In this document: piece after piece, positions 1 to 5,723 of the stretch | How the letters are laid out: every line of letters starts with the position of its first letter | Position numbering within the stretch: position 1 is the stretch's first letter | Assembly (NCBI GenBank): GCA_031285245.1 | Contig: JAITWN010000036.1 | Coordinates: 1-6,673, forward strand | DNA length: 6,673 bases | Reading direction: 5' to 3' | DNA from: Chromatiales bacterium | GTDB taxonomy: Bacteria; Pseudomonadota; Gammaproteobacteria; SZUA-140 | Notes under the pieces: model-generated | The model's database searches: none | Told to the model about the DNA's origin: nothing | What the model saw: the letters and a program-made list of their open reading frames with translations, nothing else | Program-made: the position numbers and the translations under genes

Positions 1-1407
1 ACCCGCCATATCTTTGCGCGTGCGATCGATGATCTTATCGATCCCGCTGATTTCCATCGTGGCGAACATGCTTTTGGCTTGCAGAGCGAGCTTTTTTCGC
101 GCCAAGCGGAAAGTTTTCACGCTGTCGTAATAGGCGTTTTTCTTTTCCTTAGCCTTTACCAGCAGCTGCTGGACGATATCTTCATTGTTGCCGCGGATGG
201 CTTCGAGTTCGTTGATCTGGCTGCCGAGGTGATCCAGCTGTGATAACAGCGGAACTTGCACCTCTTCCATGGCACGCTCGAGCACGCCGAGCATGCTGTC
301 CCAGATGACCTGTTGGCGTTGCGGCAAAATGTCATCGCCGAGGAGCGCTTCCAGCGCCAGCAGATTGCTTTTTTCCAGAAGCTCGGCGTTGCCGCGGATC
401 TTTGCCAGCAAGCCTTTCTGCGCAGATACCGGGAACACGTTGGCGGCGTCGATCTCGAGCAGTCGAGCGCTGTTGCGGCACTGCTCGAGGATGGTTTTTT
501 CTACCTCTTCGGGTCGCTTCATCTCGTCCCAGAGGGTATCAATTTTATTGAGTACGGCGATCAGGCCTTTCTGTTTTTTGTTACGGAAGGCGGTGATGTG
601 ATTCTGCCACATGTCGAGATCGCTGCGAGTCACGCCAGTGTCGGCGGACAGCACGAACAATACGGCCTGGGCGCTCGGGAGCATATTGATGGTCAATTCT
701 GGCTCACTGCCGAGTGCATTCAGGCCGGGAGTGTCGAGAATCACCAGACCTTGCTTGAGCAGTGGGTGCGGGAAGCTGATCATGGCATGGCGCCAGACAG
801 GAATTTCCACCGCTTCAGGCGGTGTGCTGTTTTCAGTGCCTACAGCTGTTTCTTCTGTGTAGAGACCAAGCGCTTCGGCTTCCTGCACCGAAACCATTTT
901 CTTGCGCATCACTTCCTGGCAGGTTGCAGCCACCTGATCGGGTGAAGATATGTCGAGAGGCAGGCGCGTCCAGTGACTGGCGTCAGCCTTGAGCTCAGAC
1001 ATGCTGAGTTCGCTGAGGCGCGTTTCAATCGGCAGCAATCGTAGATAGGCAGCATCGTCTGCGCGATCATAGAACAGCTCGGTCGGGCACATAGTGGTGC
1101 GGCCGGCATCAGAAGGCAGCAGACGGCGGCCAAGGTCAGAGAAGAAAATCGCATTGATGAGCTCAGTTTTGCCACGCGAAAACTCCGCGACAAAAGCAAT
1201 ATTGAGCTGATCGGAAGCGAGCGCTCTGAGTGCATCGTAGATCCGCAGCTCGATCTCATGTGTCCCGAGCTGATTTTCATGCAGCCAGCCTTGGAACTCG
1301 CTCACCGCTGTGCTCAGTTTGGCCTTCCAATCGGCGAAGGCTTGTATCTGGTCGCGAAAGCTATCGTGTTCCGGGGTGGGCGTGAGCTCCAATGCTTTAC
1401 TGGACAT
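1..1407 (-). CDS. Dynamin-like large GTPase, N-terminal 469 residues (3' end outside window)
   Basis: The frame is open from an ATG at 1407 to the left edge without a stop, so the C-terminus is missing. GTPase motifs appear in order: a P-loop at residues 74-81 (AEFSRGKT) followed by ELINAIFF, a switch I region around 103-109 (RTTMCPT), DTPG at 225-228, NKID at 287-290 and a G5-like VSA at 327-329. From about residue 370 the protein turns into charged, probably helical sequence, as expected for the stalk of bacterial dynamin-like proteins. That family acts at membranes through GTP-driven remodelling; the role here is unknown. The first P-loop residue is Ala where Gly is canonical. The start is chosen because an in-frame TAA lies 36 bases upstream (1444-1446) with no other ATG, GTG or TTG between; a clear Shine-Dalgarno is lacking (only a weak AGG). 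It lies about 205 bases downstream of yggT on the same strand and probably has its own promoter. Family assignment is firm, function is not. Confidence 0.88.
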   Translation of the reverse strand, partial: MSSKALELTPTPEHDSFRDQIQAFADWKAKLSTAVSEFQGWLHENQLGTHEIELRIYDALRALASDQLNIAFVAEFSRGKTELINAIFFSDLGRRLLPSDAGRTTMCPTELFYDRADDAAYLRLLPIETRLSELSMSELKADASHWTRLPLDISSPDQVAATCQEVMRKKMVSVQEAEALGLYTEETAVGTENSTPPEAVEIPVWRHAMISFPHPLLKQGLVILDTPGLNALGSEPELTINMLPSAQAVLFVLSADTGVTRSDLDMWQNHITAFRNKKQKGLIAVLNKIDTLWDEMKRPEEVEKTILEQCRNSARLLEIDAANVFPVSAQKGLLAKIRGNAELLEKSNLLALEALLGDDILPQRQQVIWDSMLGVLERAMEEVQVPLLSQLDHLGSQINELEAIRGNNEDIVQQLLVKAKEKKNAYYDSVKTFRLARKKLALQAKSMFATMEISGIDKIIDRTRKDMAG

Positions 1408-1490
1408 GGGTTGGCCGGACCTACAGTTATTATGAGTTACTTTGGGTTATCGGTAGCTTACGAATTTATATGAGTTTTGATGTGAACCAG
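1408..1490 (-). promoter_or_regulatory. AT-rich leader with possible promoter for the dynamin-like gene
   Basis: The 205-base gap between yggT and the dynamin-like gene becomes AT-rich near that gene. On the minus strand it contains TATAAA (plus positions 1465-1470) and CATAAT (1429-1434), both one mismatch from the sigma-70 -10 consensus, and a TTCACA (1481-1486) one mismatch from the -35 consensus. None of these pair with the usual 16-18 base spacing, so the assignment is tentative. The rest of the gap (1491-1612) shows no gene and no convincing terminator. Confidence 0.25.
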
Positions 1491-1612
1491 TGCTGATTGG
1501 CAGCGTGCAGTGGCTGCGCTTGCCCTGCCAGACTGGGCGAGAGGTAATCGGTTGCTGGAGCAGAATCCTTAGGGTTCTCTCGGGAGGAAGGCTGGGAAGA
1601 AGAGCGGCGAGT

Positions 1613-2188
1613 CTAGCCCAGCATGAAGCTGGTATCTCTGATCGGCGCTACTACTAGCATCTTCATCAATTGGATGAGTAGTAGCAGCAGCAGTGGTGAG
1701 AAGTCGATTCCGCCCATATCGGGCAACAGACGCCGGATGGGGCGCAGCACCGGATCATTGATGCTGTAAAGAATAGAAACCAGCGGATTATAGGCGCTGG
1801 GATTGGTCCAGCTGATGATCGCCTGAATAATGATAGTGACCAGCAGCGTATTGAGTGCGAGCGCAAGCAGCTCGCTGATCGACAGCAGGAACAATCCAGC
1901 CGGCGCCATGGAGCGGCCGCCGATAAGCTGTACGAGCCAGAGCGCCAGTATTTGTAGTGCGATCATGAGCACGATAGAAGCAATATCGATCCCCCACATT
2001 CCAGGGATCACGCGACGTAGTGGCCGCAGCAGCGGGTTTGTCGCCTTGACCAGAAATTGACAGATAGGATTGTAGAAGTCCGCACGCGCCACTTGCAGCA
2101 GGAAGCGCAGCAGCACCATCAAGATGAATAAAGAGAACGCCGTGTCCAGAAGGTAGGTCGCGGCGTTGGATACATAAGGATTAGGCAT
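1613..2188 (-). CDS. yggT: YggT family integral membrane protein
   Basis: 191 residues, very hydrophobic, with the internal duplication typical of the YGGT family. Repeat one has NPLLRPLRRVIPG near 51-63 followed by GIDIAS; repeat two has NDPVLRPIRRLLPDMGGIDFSP near 144-165. Membrane segments are likely near 12-32, 68-90, 98-125 and 163-183, placing it in the inner membrane. The family's molecular function is poorly known; links to osmotic or ionic stress tolerance have been suggested for relatives. The ATG lies inside the end of proC (8-base overlap), and a GGGAAAG sits a few bases upstream, which supports this start and co-transcription with yggS and proC. Length matches the two-repeat form common in proteobacteria. 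Confidence 0.93.
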   Translation of the reverse strand: MPNPYVSNAATYLLDTAFSLFILMVLLRFLLQVARADFYNPICQFLVKATNPLLRPLRRVIPGMWGIDIASIVLMIALQILALWLVQLIGGRSMAPAGLFLLSISELLALALNTLLVTIIIQAIISWTNPSAYNPLVSILYSINDPVLRPIRRLLPDMGGIDFSPLLLLLLIQLMKMLVVAPIRDTSFMLG

Positions 2189-3020
2189 GCGAATCTTTCC
2201 CGAGTAATTTGGACAGTTCCACTGAGCGTTCGTGGGCTGCTTGCAGCGCGCGTCTGAATAGGTCGCAGAGGTTACCTTCGCGCAGCACTTGTAGCGCGCG
2301 TTCCGTGGTGCCGCCAGGAGACGTTACCTGGATCCGCAATTCTTCCGGACCACTGGTGTTTTCGAGCGCCATTTTGGCGGCGCCAAAAGCGGTCTGTATG
2401 GTCAGCACACGCGCCAACTCAGGCGGCAGGCCGAGGCTGCCAGCAGCTTGTTCCAAGGCTTCCATGATCAGAAAGAAATAAGCCGGACCGCTACCTGACA
2501 ACGCAGTTACCGCATCCATTAGGGTTTCGTCTGCTACCCACTGGGTGAGGCCGACCGCGCGCAGAATGGATTCCGCCGTCTCGCGTTGCAATACGTTGAC
2601 GTATTCATTGGCATAGAGCACGGTGGCCCCGCTTTGCACCAGTGCCGGTGTATTGGGCATGGCGCGTACCACGGGAACTTTTCCGCCCAGCCACATTGCC
2701 AGCGAATTGGTGCGTATGCCGGCTGCGATGGAAATTACCAATTGCTTGGGCTCATCGCGCTCTTCGCTGGCGAGCTCTCGTGCCACCGCTTCGACCATCT
2801 GCGGCTTGACCGCAATCACCAGAATATCGCTGTGGCGCGTGGCTTCTGCGTTGGATGCTGCTGCGCGGATGCCAAAGCGCTCTTGTAGCTGCGTGCGTTT
2901 TTCCCCGTCGACATCAGCGACGGTCAACAGATTGGGCGCATAGCCGTCAGCGATCAGGCCGCCGATCAGGCTGCCTGCCATATTGCCGCCACCGATAAAA
3001 GAGATGGAGTGGTTTTTCAT
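2181..3020 (-). CDS. proC: Pyrroline-5-carboxylate reductase
   Basis: 279 residues, full length for ProC. The enzyme reduces 1-pyrroline-5-carboxylate to L-proline with NAD(P)H, the last step of proline synthesis, in the cytoplasm. The N-terminal Rossmann fold carries FIGGGNMA at residues 8-15. VKPQ follows at 71-74 and RAMPNTP at 119-125. The C-terminal dimerisation and substrate domain has ALSGSGPAYFF at 173-183 and the signature QVTSPGGTTERAL at 231-243. The ATG at 3020 puts the glycine motif at the usual distance from the N-terminus; no strong Shine-Dalgarno is visible, so translation may depend on upstream yggS. It follows yggS by 63 bases and overlaps yggT by 8. All key motifs are intact. 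Confidence 0.97.
   Translation of the reverse strand: MKNHSISFIGGGNMAGSLIGGLIADGYAPNLLTVADVDGEKRTQLQERFGIRAAASNAEATRHSDILVIAVKPQMVEAVARELASEERDEPKQLVISIAAGIRTNSLAMWLGGKVPVVRAMPNTPALVQSGATVLYANEYVNVLQRETAESILRAVGLTQWVADETLMDAVTALSGSGPAYFFLIMEALEQAAGSLGLPPELARVLTIQTAFGAAKMALENTSGPEELRIQVTSPGGTTERALQVLREGNLCDLFRRALQAAHERSVELSKLLGKDSHA
2195..2201 (-). promoter_or_regulatory. Ribosome binding site of yggT, inside proC
   Basis: GGGAAAG on the minus strand lies 6 bases before the yggT ATG and within the last codons of proC. It fixes the yggT start and indicates independent or coupled initiation in an overlapping gene pair. Confidence 0.45.
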
Positions 3021-3051
3021 TGGGGCCCAAGTTTAGCCGAAAACTCTTATT

Positions 3052-3063
3052 CAAAGCGCTTTG
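3052..3063. repeat. 12-base perfect palindrome in the yggS-proC gap
   Basis: CAAAGCGCTTTG reads identically on both strands and sits in the 63-base space between the yggS stop and the proC start, about 32 bases upstream of the proC ATG. There is no run of T after it on the minus strand, so it does not look like an intrinsic terminator. It could be a protein-binding site, an mRNA processing hairpin, or chance. Confidence 0.4.
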
Positions 3064-3083
3064 TGATGGAGTTTGTATCAGTA

Positions 3084-3779
3084 CTAGCCTGACTTGGCAG
3101 CGCGCTCTCCAAAGATCGCGCTGCCGACGCGGACCAGTGTTGCGCCTTCGGCAATGGCCGCCTCGAGGTCTGAACTCATACCCATAGATAACGTATCGAG
3201 AGCGAGGCCGTGGTCTCGGAGTTCCTCGCTGATCTCTCGTAATTGCCGGAAGGCGATGCGCGCGAGCGTTGGGTCATTGCTTGGTGCGGGGATGGCCATC
3301 AGGCCGCGCAGCTGTAATCCCGGTATTTGCGCTATAGCACTAGCGAGCGCTGGCGCTTCTTCCGGGGGGATGCCAGCTTTAGTGGCTTCGCCGCTGATGT
3401 TGAGTTGTATGCAGACCTTAAGGGGAGGATATCCCGCCGGGCGTTGTTCCCCGAGGCGCTGCGCGATGCGCAAGCGATCAATACTGTGCACCCAATCAAA
3501 ATGTTCAGCGATACCTCGGGTTTTGTTGGATTGGATGGGGCCGATGAAATGCCATTCGATATCGGCATCGGCGAGTGCTTCGATTTTGGGCAGAGCTTCG
3601 TTGAGATAGCTTTCACCGAAGCGGCGCTGACCAGCGGCGGCTACGCTCCGGATTGCATCCGCTGAGCAGGTTTTGCTCACCGCCAGCAGATTTACCGATG
3701 CTTTCTTGCGACCAAAGCGCTGTTCAGCTTCAGCAATACGCTTATATACCGCGTCGAGCGCGCTGGTGTAATCAGTCAT
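3084..3779 (-). CDS. yggS: YggS/PROSC family PLP-binding homeostasis protein
   Basis: 231 residues, the usual length for this single-domain alanine racemase-like TIM barrel. It binds pyridoxal 5'-phosphate through a Schiff base and buffers PLP and amino acid balance rather than catalysing a known reaction. The PLP lysine is K36 in LLAVSKT (31-37), the same position as in E. coli YggS, which supports the chosen ATG. Other family motifs are HFIGPIQSNK at 77-86, LNISGEATKAG at 126-136, SMGMSSDLEAAI at 198-209 and the phosphate-binding VRVGSAIFG at 217-224. The usual FGENY motif appears as FGESY (54-58), a small deviation. Shine-Dalgarno match is weak. It is first in the yggS-proC-yggT transcription unit and divergent from pilT. 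Confidence 0.96.
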   Translation of the reverse strand: MTDYTSALDAVYKRIAEAEQRFGRKKASVNLLAVSKTCSADAIRSVAAAGQRRFGESYLNEALPKIEALADADIEWHFIGPIQSNKTRGIAEHFDWVHSIDRLRIAQRLGEQRPAGYPPLKVCIQLNISGEATKAGIPPEEAPALASAIAQIPGLQLRGLMAIPAPSNDPTLARIAFRQLREISEELRDHGLALDTLSMGMSSDLEAAIAEGATLVRVGSAIFGERAAKSG

Positions 3780-3895
3780 GGCAGGCGGGAGCTCAAGATG
3801 CAGGGCGGATTGCCGCTAGCTGTGTGGGATTTTCCGTGCATGGATGCTTTCGCGGCTCCTGCGCCAGTGTGCCATAACGCTCCGGAGAGAAGTAG
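3780..3895. promoter_or_regulatory. Divergent intergenic region between yggS and pilT
   Basis: The 116 bases between the two start codons must hold the signals for pilT and very likely those for yggS, because the genes diverge. I cannot pick a convincing -35/-10 pair; a CATAAC at 3873-3878 on the plus strand is a weak -10 candidate but would leave a leader of only about ten bases. No sigma-54 GG-N10-GC site is clear. The promoter role is inferred from gene orientation. Confidence 0.4.
3884..3887 (+). promoter_or_regulatory. Ribosome binding site of pilT
   Basis: GGAG followed by 8 bases and then the ATG at 3896 is a well-placed Shine-Dalgarno. It supports the MDIAELL start, which agrees with the usual PilT N-terminus. 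Confidence 0.7.
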
Positions 3896-4933
3896 ATGGA
3901 TATCGCCGAACTGCTCGCGTTCAGTGCCAAGAACAAGGCATCCGACTTGCACTTGTCAGCTGAGCTTCCGCCGATGATTCGCGTCGACGGCGATGTGCGC
4001 CGCATCAACGTTCCGCCGCTCGACAATAAGACCGTACAGACCATGCTGTACGACATCATGAGCGATAAGCAGCGCAAGGATTTCGAAGAATTTCTGGAGA
4101 CAGACTTTTCTTTTGAGATTCCCGGCCTCGCGCGCTTTCGTGTCAACGTGTTCAATCATAACCGTGGCGTCGGCGGCGTTTTTCGTACCATTCCTTCCAC
4201 CATTCTTTCCTTGGAAGATCTCGGTGCGCCAGAAATTTTCAAACGTATTTCGGAATATCCGCGTGGCATCGTACTGGTGACAGGTCCGACTGGTTCGGGT
4301 AAATCGACCACGCTCGCTGCGATGATCGATTACAAAAATAACAACGAGTTCGGCCATATCCTCACCATTGAGGATCCAATCGAATTTGTGCATCAGAGCA
4401 AGAAGTGTCTGGTCAATCAGCGCGAGATCGGGCGTGATTCGCTGGGTTTTGCCGAAGCGCTACGTTCAGCACTGCGTGAAGACCCGGATATCATCCTGGT
4501 CGGTGAAATGCGTGATCCTGAAACCATTGGGCTTGCGCTCACTGCGGCTGAGACCGGTCACATGGTGTTCGGTACTTTGCACACCAGTTCGGCCGCCAAG
4601 ACGATCGATCGTATCATCGACGTTTTCCCGGCAGCCGAAAAGGAAATGGTGCGTTCGATGCTTTCCGAATCGCTGCGCGCGGTTATTTCGCAGACGCTGC
4701 TGAAGAAAATCGGTGGAGGACGTGTTGCGGCTCACGAAATCATGATCGGTACGCCAGCTATCCGTAACCTGATTCGCGAGGGCAAGGTGCCGCAGATGTA
4801 TTCCGCGATCCAGACCGGTCAGTCGGTGGGAATGCAGACGCTTGATCAGTGTTTGCAGGAGCAGGTGCGCCGCGGTCTAGTGACCAAGCAGGATGCAATG
4901 ACCAAGGCCGCGAACAAGGAAAGCTTCAACTGA
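3896..4933 (+). CDS. pilT: Type IV pilus retraction ATPase PilT
   Basis: 345 residues, essentially the length of Pseudomonas PilT. It is the hexameric cytoplasmic motor that depolymerises type IV pili, driving twitching motility, surface sensing and often DNA uptake. An N-terminal PAS-like domain (about 1-100, with the typical ASDLHLS at 15-21) precedes the RecA-like domain. Motifs seen: Walker A GPTGSGKS at 130-137, Asp box TIEDPIEF at 157-164, Walker B DIILVGEMRD at 198-207 with catalytic E204, and the His box ETGHMVFGTLHT at 219-230 with H222 and H229. The C-terminal AIRNLIRE at 288-295, required for retraction in characterised PilT, is intact and separates it from PilB. The gene stands alone: no pilU follows, and the next gene is convergent 22 bases away. 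Expected to be functional. Confidence 0.98.
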   Translation: MDIAELLAFSAKNKASDLHLSAELPPMIRVDGDVRRINVPPLDNKTVQTMLYDIMSDKQRKDFEEFLETDFSFEIPGLARFRVNVFNHNRGVGGVFRTIPSTILSLEDLGAPEIFKRISEYPRGIVLVTGPTGSGKSTTLAAMIDYKNNNEFGHILTIEDPIEFVHQSKKCLVNQREIGRDSLGFAEALRSALREDPDIILVGEMRDPETIGLALTAAETGHMVFGTLHTSSAAKTIDRIIDVFPAAEKEMVRSMLSESLRAVISQTLLKKIGGGRVAAHEIMIGTPAIRNLIREGKVPQMYSAIQTGQSVGMQTLDQCLQEQVRRGLVTKQDAMTKAANKESFN

Positions 4934-4955
4934 AGTGTGTTTGCCTCTTGTTGAT

Positions 4956-5723
4956 TTATTCCGGATAGAAAAATTCACCGCGCGCGGTGTTTGTCGCACT
5001 CATCGGATGCGTATAAAGACGCGATAGATTGGCTGCAGTCAGAGTGTGTGCGATCGGGCCATGCTCGGTTTCTCCATTGCCGTATAACAACAGCGCATGA
5101 TCGCAATAGCGCATCGCCAGGTTGACGTCATGCATCACCATGATTGCAGCGTGCTTGCTGGTATGGGCGCGCCGGCACAAGGTGTTCATGACAGCGATCT
5201 GGTGGTGTGGATCTAGGTGATTACTCGGTTCGTCGAGTAGATAAAGCTGCGGTTCCTGACATAGCAGCGTCGCAATCGCCAGGCGTTGGCGCTCCCCTCC
5301 TGAAAGTGTCGCCAGTTGGCGTGTATCCATGTTGGATAGACCAACCCCTGTGAGCGCGGCGTGTGCTAGCGCGATGTCATTCTCACTTTCCCAGCGCCAG
5401 CGCTCGAGATGCGGATGGCGGCCGATCAATGCCGTTTCCAGTACGGTGCCAGGAAAGAGCGTTCCTTGATCTTGAAACAGAACGCCGATTTTTCGCGCCA
5501 TCTCTCGCTGCGGCCAGGCGGTGAGCGGCTGTTCTTCGAGCAGGACTTCACCGCTGTCGATGCTGCGTAGCCCGGCAAGCGTTCTGAGCAAAGTGGTTTT
5601 GCCGACACCGTTGCGCCCGAGGATTGCCCAGATACTTCCTGCGGTGACGGTGAGATCGAGCGCTCGGCATACCTCTAAGCCAGCGATCGAAACCGACAAG
5701 CCGTTGGCGCGCAGCAGACTCAC
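4956..5723 (-). CDS. ABC importer ATPase, FecE/BtuD/HmuV type
   Basis: 255 residues, full length for the nucleotide-binding subunit of iron-siderophore, haem or cobalamin importers. It acts as a dimer on the cytoplasmic face of the FecCD-type permease encoded just upstream. Motifs: Walker A GRNGVGKT at 36-43, Q-loop glutamine Q84, signature LSGGERQR at 140-147, Walker B YLLDEP at 161-166 with catalytic E165, D-loop NHLD at 168-171 and switch histidine H198 in MHD. The start is a GTG whose bases overlap the permease TGA (GTGA), indicating translational coupling; no strong Shine-Dalgarno is visible. The motifs do not decide the substrate, although similar pairs in beta- and gammaproteobacteria are often linked to B12 uptake. 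A GC-rich palindrome lies in its last codons. Confidence 0.94.
   Translation of the reverse strand: MSLLRANGLSVSIAGLEVCRALDLTVTAGSIWAILGRNGVGKTTLLRTLAGLRSIDSGEVLLEEQPLTAWPQREMARKIGVLFQDQGTLFPGTVLETALIGRHPHLERWRWESENDIALAHAALTGVGLSNMDTRQLATLSGGERQRLAIATLLCQEPQLYLLDEPSNHLDPHHQIAVMNTLCRRAHTSKHAAIMVMHDVNLAMRYCDHALLLYGNGETEHGPIAHTLTAANLSRLYTHPMSATNTARGEFFYPE
4976..4989. repeat. 14-base GC-rich perfect palindrome at the end of the importer ATPase gene
   Basis: CACCGCGCGCGGTG is self-complementary and lies inside the last codons of the ABC ATPase gene, 43 bases past the pilT stop. On the minus strand it is followed by AATTTTTC, a terminator-like layout, but that would end the transcript before the ATPase stop codon at 4956-4958. 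On the plus strand it is followed only by TTTGT, so it could at best be a weak pilT terminator. Confidence 0.35.

Noticed and set aside
256..945. Long plus-strand open frame of 229 codons
   Set aside because: It lies entirely antisense to the dynamin-like GTPase gene, whose frame carries ordered GTPase motifs. The plus-strand product has no recognisable domain.
1258..1473. Plus-strand open frame spanning the dynamin-like gene start
   Set aside because: Mostly antisense to the GTPase N-terminus, without a recognisable domain; best explained as a shadow frame.
1491..1612. Intrinsic terminator or small RNA after yggT
   Set aside because: I found no stable hairpin followed by a T run on either strand and no other clear RNA signal.
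3793..4155. Minus-strand open frame upstream of yggS
   Set aside because: Mostly antisense to pilT, with low-complexity Ser/Arg-rich composition typical of a shadow frame.
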